Below, in pieces: positions 36,906 to 44,912 of a stretch of DNA of 64,000 bases. Source of the stretch: Sneathiella aquimaris (GTDB lineage Bacteria; Pseudomonadota; Alphaproteobacteria; Sneathiellales; Sneathiellaceae); NCBI RefSeq assembly GCF_026409565.1, contig NZ_CP112881.1, positions 620,001 to 684,000 on the forward strand, in the 5' to 3' direction. Both the position numbers and the translations under genes were made by a program. How positions within the stretch are numbered: position 1 is the stretch's first letter; every line of letters starts with the position of its first letter. The notes under the pieces are model-generated. The model saw only the letters and a list, made by a program, of their open reading frames with translations. It was not told the DNA's origin and did not search any database.

Positions 36906-37667
36906 TTACATCGCACTGATGCCGCCATCAAGGACCAGTTCCGCTCCGGTCATAAAACGGGATTCATCTGATGCTAGATATAAGACACCGTAAGCAATAT
37001 CATCCGGTTCGCCTATATGTCCAATTGGAACCTGACGGGACAGCTTGGCGATACCATCTTCTGCACCATGGCGGGCAAACATGGAATCCAGAATTGGCGT
37101 TCTGACAAATGTCGGATGAACAGAATTACAGCGAATGCCGTTTTTCTTTTTGGCGCAGTGCAATGCGACAGATTTACTTAGATGCCGGACACCCGACTTG
37201 GCGGAATTATAGGCGGCCATATTATGGCCTGCAATAATACCAGCAATACTGGAGATATTTACAATCGATCCGAGGCCGTCTGTCTTTTCCATATGGGCAA
37301 TGGCGTATTTACATCCTAAAAACACGGAATCAAGGTCGATTTCGTGAACCCGTTTCCAAGTGGCGAAATCTGTGCTTTCCACATCAGAACCATCCCCAAT
37401 GCCCGCATTGTTGACAAGAATGTTCAGCCCGCCAAAATGGTCGACAGTCTGTTGCAAAACATCCTGCCATCTTTGTTCATCAGTTACATCATGTTGAAGA
37501 GCAAGAGCTGCCTCACCGATCAAGGAGGCGGTTTCTCGGGCGCTTTCTTCATTAATATCGGTAACGGCTACTTTTGCGCCTTCCTTCGCCAGCATAATAG
37601 AAATCGCGCGGCCCAACCCGCTTCCGGCACCTGTTACCAAAGCAATTTTATTGTTCACTCTTCCCAT
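36906..37667 (-). CDS. Short-chain dehydrogenase/reductase
   Basis: Classical NAD(P)-dependent SDR of 253 residues. Cofactor motif TGAGSGLG, an Asp in VTDIN after beta-2 favouring NAD(H), NNAGIG, catalytic Ser in ISSIAG and Y-x3-K in AAYNSAKSG, with the C-terminal LASDESRFMTGAELVLDGG. Resembles cyclohexanol/3-hydroxyacyl-CoA dehydrogenase-like members. First gene of a probable pair with the amidotransferase. Substrate not assignable. Confidence 0.92.
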   Translation of the reverse strand: MGRVNNKIALVTGAGSGLGRAISIMLAKEGAKVAVTDINEESARETASLIGEAALALQHDVTDEQRWQDVLQQTVDHFGGLNILVNNAGIGDGSDVESTDFATWKRVHEIDLDSVFLGCKYAIAHMEKTDGLGSIVNISSIAGIIAGHNMAAYNSAKSGVRHLSKSVALHCAKKKNGIRCNSVHPTFVRTPILDSMFARHGAEDGIAKLSRQVPIGHIGEPDDIAYGVLYLASDESRFMTGAELVLDGGISAM

Positions 37668-37821
37668 TGAAAATTTCCTGTTGTTTTGTTCCAGTGTGTC
37701 TGGAATGCTTTTTATTTAGGGTAAATCTGTGATGAAAGGCAGTTTAACGCTGTCGAAACTGGACACAAGTGAATTACTGTATAAAACATGTTTTGTTTTC
37801 TAATGACTTTGTTTGGATAAT

Positions 37822-38532
37822 ATGAGTACGCACACTGTAAATCATGAGTTGCCTCAGTGGCTTTGGTTATGGCTTGTCGTTTTCCTTCTTGCCATTCAAT
37901 TTGCCGCCCGGTTTGTTTCCCCTGAATTTTCCGCCATGTATATGGAAGGTGAATATGGGTTGATGGAAAACCTGACGGTTGTCATTCTCGCCATTGCGCT
38001 GTTTATAGGGATCAGTATTTTAAAAAATCACAAGGTCCTGCGGTCGTCCTATCTGACAGCCTGGTATGGCCTTTTGGTCCTTGGGTGCCTTTACTTTGCA
38101 GGGGAAGAGGCAAGCTGGGGTCAGCATTGGCTCGGCTGGGAGACACCGGACGATTTCAGGAAACTAAACGATCAGGAAGAAACCAACCTGCATAACATGT
38201 CTTCTTGGTTGGATCAAAAACCCCGGACCCTTATTGAAATAGCGGCCATCATTGGCGGGATCATAATGCCCGTATACTGGCGAATAAAAGATGGTTTTCC
38301 GAAAGCCGGGACTTGGCAAGCTTACTTCTGGCCGACTTGGGTTTGTGTGCCAGTGTCGATCATTATTGGAACAATCAAGCTTCCGGATCGCCTGATCGGT
38401 TCTGAAAATATTCCAAATCCATTTGATCTGAATGTGAGTGAAGCCCAAGAGGTTTTTGTGGCAATGGCATTTTTGATATATTTTTCTTCGGTAGCGGTTA
38501 GAATGAAGCGTCAAAAGCGCGATTTGATGTAA
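37822..38532 (+). CDS. Membrane protein of unknown function, EExSWGQ motif
   Basis: 236 residues with about six membrane helices (WLWLWLVVFLLAIQFAARFV, VILAIALFIGISIL, WYGLLVLGCLYFAG, IEIAAIIGGIIMPVYW, and two more), so an inner-membrane protein. Between helices it carries FAGEEASWGQHWLGWETP and NDQEETNLHN. I recall the EExSWGQ...ETNLHN pattern from widely distributed uncharacterised membrane proteins; charged Glu and Trp beside a helix suggest an active or binding site, but no function is established. ATG at 37822 chosen over a TTG three codons earlier. Confidence 0.75.
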   Translation: MSTHTVNHELPQWLWLWLVVFLLAIQFAARFVSPEFSAMYMEGEYGLMENLTVVILAIALFIGISILKNHKVLRSSYLTAWYGLLVLGCLYFAGEEASWGQHWLGWETPDDFRKLNDQEETNLHNMSSWLDQKPRTLIEIAAIIGGIIMPVYWRIKDGFPKAGTWQAYFWPTWVCVPVSIIIGTIKLPDRLIGSENIPNPFDLNVSEAQEVFVAMAFLIYFSSVAVRMKRQKRDLM

Positions 38533-38557
38533 TTGAGCCCGAGAAACCTGATATCGG

Positions 38558-38633
38558 TAGACTCTTTGAATTTACAGCGATATATCAGGAGCGGGCGGCA
38601 GACATGCCGCTTAAAATTTATTAAAGATGAGTC
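38558..38633 (+). promoter_or_regulatory. Candidate gcrA promoter with GANTC methylation sites
   Basis: TAGACT (38558-38563), 17-bp spacer, TATATC (38581-38586) is a weak promoter match. GACTC at 38560-38564 overlaps the -35 box and GAGTC at 38629-38633 lies 31 bp before the ATG; both are GANTC sites for CcrM. Confidence 0.4.
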
Positions 38634-38663
38634 GCAGGGCGTTGACGCTGAAAGAGACTGGAT

Positions 38664-38990
38664 ATGAGCTGGACTGAAGAACGCATTGAAAAACTGAGAA
38701 AACTTTGGGGATCAGGCAAAACGGCTGCTGAGATTGCTGAAGAATTAGGTGATGTTACCCGCAATGCTGTGATTGGTAAGGCAAACCGTCTTGGTCTTTC
38801 TGCAAAAGCCACTCCGGCTGCGGCACCAAAGCCAAAGAAAAAAGTTGTTCCGGCACATCGTGCCTGCCAATGGCCGATCGGACATCCAGGAGAGGCGGAC
38901 TTTCATTTTTGCGGAGATGAGTCTGTGCCAAGCAAGCCCTATTGCCTGAAGCATTGCAACATGGCCTACCAGTCTAAAGACAATAACTAA
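38664..38990 (+). CDS. gcrA: GcrA cell-cycle regulator
   Basis: Sigma-70-binding transcription factor that activates GANTC-methylated promoters and controls the alphaproteobacterial cell cycle with CtrA, DnaA and CcrM. N-terminal DNA-binding part WTEERIEKLRKLWGSGKTAA then EIAEELGDVTRNAVIGKANR; C-terminal sigma-interacting domain with CQWPIGHPGEADFHFCG and KPYCLKHCNMAYQ, whose Cys/His residues are conserved. At 108 residues it is shorter than Caulobacter GcrA (about 173) because the Pro/Ala/Lys linker is short; both functional ends look complete. Confidence 0.95.
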   Translation: MSWTEERIEKLRKLWGSGKTAAEIAEELGDVTRNAVIGKANRLGLSAKATPAAAPKPKKKVVPAHRACQWPIGHPGEADFHFCGDESVPSKPYCLKHCNMAYQSKDNN

Positions 38991-39003
38991 ACATTGTTTG
39001 TGA

Positions 39004-41055
39004 TCACTGAATGATAATGCCCAGCTTGTCTTTATCATTCAGATACTGATATTTGATTTTGGCGTTCAGTTGTTTCTCTTTAGAAATCATCCGGCCTCTA
39101 TTGTCTCTTTCATACAGATAGCCGACAGCCCAGGCTGATATAGGTCGGCCGAGATTATCCTTTTCTGCAATCAATGCCCCATGACGTGAGAATTCTGACG
39201 TGCCGCTTTTGCGTCTCCGTGTCCATCCCGTCAGTCGCCCCTGATCATCATAATGATAGTCGTCCCGCCAGTCCCTTTTTGGGAAAATCCGGGGGTCTAA
39301 ATAGGTTTTTTGATCGTTTCTGTGATCGATCGCCAATAATTTTCCGTTCGGATCATAGTGTCGTTTCTGGATGACCGGGTAAAAAAGATTGATGAAAGAT
39401 GGGGCCGACATGTGGGTGCCGTTGTTGGCAAATACACCAATTTCCACACGACTGCTTCTGAGGTCACTCTGGATGGGGGATCGAAATGGCTCGTGCCATT
39501 TTACGGTTATTTCAGCCTGGCTCGCGGATGAGTTTGTAGGTGTGATTTTGATTTTATCAGGGTCGCCCTGCAAAATGACCCATTTGTAACTTACCGATTG
39601 TCCCTCTGGAACCCGGGTGCTGGCAGCATCAACAGTTATTTTTTTCTCGAATGCCGTTGTTCTGACGATCCGTGAAATGCTGGCTGGCGTATCAAACAGT
39701 TTTTCAGGAAGTTGTCGCATAAACTCATCCCAGCCTTTTCTGGGTTCTGTTTCCTCTTTTACAGAAAGCACGACAAGGGGCGGGATGTCGTCATAAGTCA
39801 GGTCATTCGCTAACTGAACCATTTTCAGGGGATCCAGTAGATCCCCATCAAATACAACGGGATGGGCTCGGTGGCTTAGGTAGTCCGCTTCTGATTGCAC
39901 TGTTTTCAACCCTTGCCGAAAAACCATCTGGACCGTTGGCATAAGCCGCCTGTCTTTGATAAGAGCGTCTTTTACATCTGGTTTTAACGCCGCCAGAATG
40001 GCCGCGATCGCACGCAGGTGGGGCTGGTCAGAGCCAGACTTTCCTTTGGAAATTATCAGGTAAGGGCTGTTCGCCGGATACAGGTCGCCGTTCTTCTTTT
40101 TGAAGTCACCGACGGCCGGATAGACGTAAAGGTGGTTGTTTATATATTGCAAGAATAAGCGCGCAGGGTCACCACCCGTGGTGTAGGCTAATCGCGCAAG
40201 GCTTCTCCAGTAGGGTCCACTATTCAAGGCGGTAGACGAATTCCCAAAGGTCGGTGCATTGAACAGGATCGATGCGTTTAATCCAAAATCAATGTTGTTC
40301 TGTTGAGCTGCTTGATCGTAGGCGGTCAAAGCAAGCTGTGGAAATTCTTTAGCGTTCAGGTATGAATGTCTGCGGTCACGGTTGTCGTAAATATCGCCAG
40401 CGTTGCCTGCGCCGCGTCCGGATCTGAATAGCTGATTTAGCTGGGCCGCGACGTCTGATTTATTGTTCTGGACAGTGGCCGGAGCTACTTTTCGGCTATT
40501 GAACTGAAAGGACGATCGCAACATCCCGATCCGTCTTTCCCATCTTGTATTCTCAGATGTAACCTTCGCCAGGCCGTTTTCGATTTTTGATGCTTTTACC
40601 GCGGGCCGTTGCACAGAAGTCTGTGCAAGCAGCTTTTCAACAATTTTCTGAAACCGGTCATCTTTTCGAAGATTGGTAAGGTTCGGGTCTTTATAGAGCG
40701 CTTGTTTGTTGTCGAACCCCATTAAAACCGCGGTATCCAGGGCCGTGAAGGCTTCATCCAACCGTCCCTGAATAGCCAATAGGGAAGCTTTCAGATAATG
40801 GCTTTCCATATGCCACGGGTATTTTTCTGTCAGATTGTTTAGTCCGGCTTCCGCATTTTCAAACCGTTTGTTGGTCAGGGCGGCAATGACAGCCTGTAAC
40901 TGTTTGGCAATAACGGGGATTGCAAATTCATCCCGTTTTGGCGGCGCCGACTGGTTGGTCGATTGCTGCGCAATTGCAAAATCTGACAGTAAAGAGCCAG
41001 TTAGCAGAAGGCCGACGGCAAGCATGCGATAAGGGGATCTTCGGTTTTTAAACAT
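39004..41055 (-). CDS. Exported protein with TPR-like N-terminus and YD-like C-terminus, function unknown
   Basis: 683 residues with a signal peptide (about 1-29, LAVGLLLTGSLLSDFAIAQ). Residues about 45-140 look like tetratricopeptide repeats (ANLTEKYPWHMESHYLKASL-type helices); a central region has conserved-looking LTYDDIPPLVVLSVKEETEP and an immunoglobulin-like stretch around SYKWVILQGDPDKIKI; the last 110 residues have YD/RHS-like units (HYDPNGKLLAIDHRNDQKTY, YHYDDQGRLTGWTRRRK, YLYERDNRG). No family is recognised. The DOPA-dioxygenase-like gene lies 43 bp upstream on the same strand. Periplasmic or outer-surface location is inferred from the signal peptide. Confidence 0.75.
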   Translation of the reverse strand: MFKNRRSPYRMLAVGLLLTGSLLSDFAIAQQSTNQSAPPKRDEFAIPVIAKQLQAVIAALTNKRFENAEAGLNNLTEKYPWHMESHYLKASLLAIQGRLDEAFTALDTAVLMGFDNKQALYKDPNLTNLRKDDRFQKIVEKLLAQTSVQRPAVKASKIENGLAKVTSENTRWERRIGMLRSSFQFNSRKVAPATVQNNKSDVAAQLNQLFRSGRGAGNAGDIYDNRDRRHSYLNAKEFPQLALTAYDQAAQQNNIDFGLNASILFNAPTFGNSSTALNSGPYWRSLARLAYTTGGDPARLFLQYINNHLYVYPAVGDFKKKNGDLYPANSPYLIISKGKSGSDQPHLRAIAAILAALKPDVKDALIKDRRLMPTVQMVFRQGLKTVQSEADYLSHRAHPVVFDGDLLDPLKMVQLANDLTYDDIPPLVVLSVKEETEPRKGWDEFMRQLPEKLFDTPASISRIVRTTAFEKKITVDAASTRVPEGQSVSYKWVILQGDPDKIKITPTNSSASQAEITVKWHEPFRSPIQSDLRSSRVEIGVFANNGTHMSAPSFINLFYPVIQKRHYDPNGKLLAIDHRNDQKTYLDPRIFPKRDWRDDYHYDDQGRLTGWTRRRKSGTSEFSRHGALIAEKDNLGRPISAWAVGYLYERDNRGRMISKEKQLNAKIKYQYLNDKDKLGIIIQ

Positions 41056-41098
41056 CTTTGGATTATAGCGCGATCAACTTGGTGCTGAGTAGTAAAAT

Positions 41099-41443
41099 CT
41101 ATAATTTGCGATAATCCAGATTTTTTGGTTTCCCTAGCCAGATTGCAAGGGTGGTATGGTCTTCCAGATCATTACCGGTCTCGGGATGGACAAGGATATC
41201 GAGCGGGCCGCGATTTAGGTTTAACCAAGGAACGACCTGTCCAAATTCTTCCGTACTTATAATTACTTGAAACATCGCGCTGGGATGTGGACCGACGGGA
41301 TGATCATGCCAGCGCCCAAGGATGACTGAAAATTGTCGTTTCATGTCTTCGCGTATTTGCTCAGCATGCGGACGGGAGTCCGCGGTATAGTAAATATGGG
41401 CGTGATATCCAGTGATATCGGAAAGCGGCCTGGTCAAGTGCAA
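41099..41443 (-). CDS. DOPA 4,5-dioxygenase-family protein
   Basis: Small (about 114 residues) protein of the DOPA-dioxygenase fold: GYHAHIYYTADSRPHAEQIR, WHDHPVGPHPSAMFQV and the terminal VHPETGNDLEDHT. The His residues in HAH, HDHPVGPH and VHPETG are the family's presumed metal ligands. The fungal relatives extradiol-cleave DOPA; bacterial homologues are mostly untested. There is no ATG near the start: TTG at 41443 or 41437 follow GGAG, the second with better spacing. Probably in a unit with the downstream exported protein. Confidence 0.85.
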   Translation of the reverse strand: MHLTRPLSDITGYHAHIYYTADSRPHAEQIREDMKRQFSVILGRWHDHPVGPHPSAMFQVIISTEEFGQVVPWLNLNRGPLDILVHPETGNDLEDHTTLAIWLGKPKNLDYRKL

Positions 41444-41848
41444 TTCTCCGTTAAAAGGTTCGTCAGCGTGTCGCGCAGGTTTGCAGCTACGATATACCTG
41501 TTCAAGGTAAATTTAAAGAAATGTGATCGACATTACTGTTCAGTGTCGTGTCTCTTGCGGCGGCGCTGATTCTTCAGGGACACATGGAGAAATTGATCTA
41601 GGTTGAGGAAACTACGCTTATGGTTAATTAATTTACATTAATTTTGAAATTTATACCCAATCTGGGGGGCAGTGTGGGGAATACCACTAAAATCTTATTT
41701 ACAGTTTGACAGCAATCGGGCTCTCAATAGTATTGTATTAATGTTTTGTTAATAAATGCGCATTCTCCGGTGTTGAGGATGTTGCATGGGGTTTGTTTAA
41801 TACAGGCTTACCAGAGGGTACTGGGTGCTTACAGCGAAAGAGGGCCAA
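41444..41848. other. Divergent intergenic region before VPLPA-CTERM gene
   Basis: 405 bp without a credible gene. It becomes AT-rich near 41620-41760 and holds TTGACA at 41706-41711 with a weak -10 (TAGTAT, 41728-41733, 16-bp spacer), which would give a leader of about 110 nt before the ATG at 41849 (AGAGGG upstream). Confidence 0.45.
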
Positions 41849-42526
41849 ATGAAAAAATTAAATAAGATACTCACTGCAGCGGCGTCAGGACTCGTTCTGG
41901 CCTTGGTGTCTGTTGCTCCAGCGCATGCGTTGCTGGTTGGGGTTTCAAATTCTCAATCAACTTTAGACAATATCGCCACCGGTGCGTTTGCCGAAATTCT
42001 GGATCCTAATAATCCCGTTCAGGTCGCGAACTCAACTGTTTCTAATCTAGCACAACAGGGATTTACCGAACAACGCGGTGTTCTGTTGACCTCTGCGTTG
42101 GATGTTGATGGTGGCAGCGTTGCTGCGGGCAATCGCGTTGATAGTCATATGATCTTTCTTAATAAATCTGATCAAACATCAGGAACGTTGAGAAGTCTCG
42201 GTGTGACTTGGGAATTTGACGGTCAGATCTTGGGCGTGATGTCGGATGCTGGCGGCTTAAAAGAAGCAGCCTCGAATGCACTGCTGGGCGCGACGAGTAC
42301 AACCTATCCTGGAGCTTTTGGGAATCGGGGTATGGAAGGTGCTGACAATTATTTTATGCTCGGGAATTTGCTAACAGTTGATATGCTGGTAACTCAGCCA
42401 GGTGACTGGATCCGCGTTGTGACTGTGTCCGCAGTTCCGCTTCCTGCAGCGCTTCCTTTATACGGCGCTGGTGTGGCTCTTATGGGCTTCCTGGGGTGGC
42501 GTAAACGTCGGAAGGCTGCTGCCTGA
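41849..42526 (+). CDS. VPLPA-CTERM sorted surface protein 1
   Basis: 225-residue exported protein. Signal peptide MKKLNKILTAAASGLVLALV with cleavage near PAHA-LLVG; secreted body without a recognised domain; C-terminal sorting signal VPLPAALPLYGAGVALMGFL followed by GWRKRRK. That tripartite end (VPLPA, hydrophobic helix, basic cluster) is the VPLPA-CTERM tag processed by exosortases (XrtD-type) in alphaproteobacteria. Start at 41849 with AGAGGG upstream. No exosortase is in this window. Confidence 0.88.
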   Translation: MKKLNKILTAAASGLVLALVSVAPAHALLVGVSNSQSTLDNIATGAFAEILDPNNPVQVANSTVSNLAQQGFTEQRGVLLTSALDVDGGSVAAGNRVDSHMIFLNKSDQTSGTLRSLGVTWEFDGQILGVMSDAGGLKEAASNALLGATSTTYPGAFGNRGMEGADNYFMLGNLLTVDMLVTQPGDWIRVVTVSAVPLPAALPLYGAGVALMGFLGWRKRRKAAA

Positions 42527-42544
42527 CGGATTAAGAAATTCAGA

Positions 42545-42576
42545 AAAACGGCGGCTTTTCAGTCGCCGTTTTTTTT
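42545..42576 (+). terminator. Intrinsic terminator
   Basis: AAAACGGCG (42545-42553) pairs with CGCCGTTTT (42564-42572), loop of 10 nt, continuing in a T run. It ends the VPLPA-CTERM 1 transcript, 18 bp past the stop. Confidence 0.9.
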
Positions 42577-42671
42577 GTTCGCGATCTTGCGGGATAGCAT
42601 GAGTTCCGGCAAAGTGAGACTGCTATAAAAAACATCCAAATACTTTTGGACATAATAATAAGGAAGAATGC

Positions 42672-43532
42672 ATGTCTTACGAACAGATTACTTATGAAAC
42701 GGAAGGTCCTCTTCTGATCATTACTTTGAACCGCCCGGACAAAATGAACGCCTTCACACATGTTATGCGCGATGAACTGATCGATGCTTTTGATCGGGCC
42801 GACGCAGATGATGAGGTGCGGGCTGTTATCGTCACCGGTGCAGGACGGGCCTTTTGTGCAGGGGCTGATTTGTCCGCGGGTAAAGAAACGTTCGATTACA
42901 AGGCAAGAGGGCTTTCCGATGGGACTGAAATTCGCCGAGATGGTGGGGGGCAAGTGACTTTGCGGATGTTCCAGTGCAAAAAGCCGATTATCGGGGCGAT
43001 CAATGGGGCCGCTGTTGGTATCGGGGCCACTATGACCCTGCCGATGGATATTCGTATCGCTTCTGAAGAAGCCCGCTTCGGCTTTGTTTTTTCTCGCCGC
43101 GGGATTGTTCCGGAAGCGTGCAGTAGCTGGTTCCTTCCAAGGCTGGTCGGGATATCACAAGCGCTGGACTGGGTCTATTCAGGACGGGTTTTTCCTGCTC
43201 AGGAAGCCTTGGAGGCCAAATTGGTCAAGTCGCTTCATCCGACGGAAAGTTTGCTGGCCACAGCAAAAGAGATTGCCATGGGATTTGTTGAGCAAACGTC
43301 AGCCGTATCGATTGCCTTAAGCCGTCAGATGATGTGGCGCATGCTGGGGGCTGATCATCCAATGGAGGCGCATAAGGTGGATAGCCGAGGTATCTTTTTT
43401 ATGGGACAAAGTCCGGACGTCGCAGAAGGGGTAACTTCTTTTCTGGAAAAAAGACCGGCGAAGTTTTCTATGAAACCTTCACAAGATATGCCGTCCTATT
43501 ATCCGTGGTGGGAAGAGCCAGAGTTTAAATAA
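42672..43532 (+). CDS. Enoyl-CoA hydratase/isomerase (crotonase family)
   Basis: 286-residue crotonase. Oxyanion-hole motifs ITLNRPDKMNAF and TGAGRAFCAGADLS, then AINGAAVGIGATMTLPMDIR and the catalytic-Glu region RRGIVPEACSSWFLPRLVG; VYSGRVFPAQEALEAKLV is also typical. Single-domain, cytoplasmic, likely beta-oxidation or related. AAGGAAG precedes the ATG. Located between two VPLPA-CTERM genes without obvious functional link. Confidence 0.93.
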   Translation: MSYEQITYETEGPLLIITLNRPDKMNAFTHVMRDELIDAFDRADADDEVRAVIVTGAGRAFCAGADLSAGKETFDYKARGLSDGTEIRRDGGGQVTLRMFQCKKPIIGAINGAAVGIGATMTLPMDIRIASEEARFGFVFSRRGIVPEACSSWFLPRLVGISQALDWVYSGRVFPAQEALEAKLVKSLHPTESLLATAKEIAMGFVEQTSAVSIALSRQMMWRMLGADHPMEAHKVDSRGIFFMGQSPDVAEGVTSFLEKRPAKFSMKPSQDMPSYYPWWEEPEFK

Positions 43533-43541
43533 ACTCGAAAT

Positions 43542-43567
43542 AAAAGGGAGCTCAATGGCTCCCTTTT
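43542..43567. terminator. Bidirectional terminator between convergent genes
   Basis: AAAAGGGAGC (43542-43551) pairs perfectly with GCTCCCTTTT (43558-43567), loop of 6 nt. The A run on one side and T run on the other let it serve both the enoyl-CoA hydratase (plus) and VPLPA-CTERM 2 (minus) transcripts, stopping 9 bp away on each side. Confidence 0.85.
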
Positions 43568-43576
43568 GTCATTCTA

Positions 43577-44218
43577 TCAAACTTGGTTCTTCCGCCGTCC
43601 GAGCCAGCCCAGGCCGAGCAGGGCTCCACCAAAGAGCAGTACGGCAGGGGGGAGAGGGACAACCGAAATGCGAATTGCCATGTCATCAAAGTCATGATCG
43701 CCTGCACCGTCACCAAATAAGGCAATGATCGACCGTCCATCATTTGAAAGGGCTGAAAAGGCAATCGCAAGTGGGTTGTCAATGTTGCCGTTTTCAGCTT
43801 CCTGTCCGCCGCCTCCGGAGGTGGTGAATTTGAAAGGTAACAAACCGTTTGCATTCGGGGTCAGGGAAACCGTGACACTGTTTGTGCCGGGCAGGTCAGA
43901 ATCTGTGCTGAACAGAATGCCAAATCCAGCCAGTTCGATCGCCTTGTTGATATATCCGGCTTCTTTTCCCAAGTAATCAAACCGGACAGTTGCAGGGCCC
44001 GACAAAGCCAGTCCTTCATTTGTGTTTGTGCTGTCAAACACAGTGACCTGATCTACATTGGCTTGCAAACCTGTCAGTTGCAAATGTGATGCGCCGCTGA
44101 AATTCGACGGCAAAGTAACGCCTGACTGTCCGCCAACTAACGAAAGCGTAGCGGCGTGAGCTGCCATTGGCGTCAAAAGCGCAAATGTGATTGCAATAAT
44201 TTTAATCAACTGTTTCAT
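43577..44218 (-). CDS. VPLPA-CTERM sorted surface protein 2
   Basis: 213-residue exported protein: signal peptide MKQLIKIIAITFALLTPMAA with cleavage near AHA-ATL; beta-rich body (LPSNFSGASHLQLTGLQANV, GYINKAIELAGFGILFSTD) ending in FGDGAGDHDFDDMAIRIS, a segment resembling calcium- or carbohydrate-binding jelly rolls; C-terminal VPLPPAVLLFGGALLGLGWL then GRRK, an exosortase tag. ATG at 44216-44218 with GGAG nine bases upstream. Body architecture differs from VPLPA-CTERM 1, so they share the sorting route, not the fold. Confidence 0.85.
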   Translation of the reverse strand: MKQLIKIIAITFALLTPMAAHAATLSLVGGQSGVTLPSNFSGASHLQLTGLQANVDQVTVFDSTNTNEGLALSGPATVRFDYLGKEAGYINKAIELAGFGILFSTDSDLPGTNSVTVSLTPNANGLLPFKFTTSGGGGQEAENGNIDNPLAIAFSALSNDGRSIIALFGDGAGDHDFDDMAIRISVVPLPPAVLLFGGALLGLGWLGRRKNQV

Positions 44219-44221
44219 CAA

Positions 44222-44912
44222 CCAGTACTCCGATATTAGAACTGTCGGGCGTACCCCCGAAAATCATTACTCGTTTATTCTCATCCTGTTTTAGGGGAGC
44301 GACTGGTTCTGTGTCATCCCTCATTCGAAGGAAAATTTGCATAAAAGTTTCAATATTATAGTTAATTTTCTTAAGGGTTTCATGATTTTGCCAAATTTGC
44401 GCCTTGATTGGCGGCGAAAAGCAGTTTTTCGGGAAAGTGCGGATTATTCTTTTGTGATTTTTTTGCGGCAATTTTGCGGGCACCCGACATGCTTTTTGTG
44501 AGGGTGTTTTTGTTTATTCGGTTTTTCTTCAATTTCGCAAAGTGATGGATAGTAGAGAAGTTGGATTGCCGAAAAACATAAAAATAAATATCGACAATAG
44601 AAAATCCAGTTTTATAAAATTACGGCGTATTGATATGTTTATATTAGTCTAATTATTTGTATTTTGGATTATTTGTATCGTATTGTGAAGTAATAGTTGT
44701 ACTTTTTATTACGGTTTTACTATCAAGTGAATTTTGAAACAATTTTATGTAATTTTTTTACTGATTATTTGACAAATATTGTTCAATTTTTTTAGCCAAT
44801 ATTTAAAACCGGTAACTAATTGTTTATCAATTGAGACTACCTTCCCCTGATATTGAGTTGATGTACATGCGCCTCCGATCTCGTCGGATAACGCTACAGG
44901 AGAATAAAAAAG
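44222..44912. other. Long AT-rich regulatory region upstream of giant gene
   Basis: 691 bp with no credible gene, strongly AT-rich between about 44480 and 44830 with many T-A steps and A/T runs. TTGACA at 44769-44774 is a possible -35 but no good -10 follows at 16-18 bp. The proximal end (44880-44912) carries AGGAGA before the ATG. Such AT-rich leaders are typical sites for xenogeneic silencers (MucR/Ros-type in alphaproteobacteria), an inference. Confidence 0.5.

Noticed and set aside
38611-38624. CtrA box before gcrA (TTAA...TTAA)
   Set aside because: The two TTAA elements are 6 bp apart; the CtrA consensus needs 7. The same N6 spacing at about 41628-41641 is in a TTAATTAA-rich stretch and equally off.
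44202-44483. 93-codon minus-strand frame upstream of VPLPA-CTERM 2
   Set aside because: Lies in AT-rich regulatory DNA, has low-complexity content and overlaps the start of the real gene.
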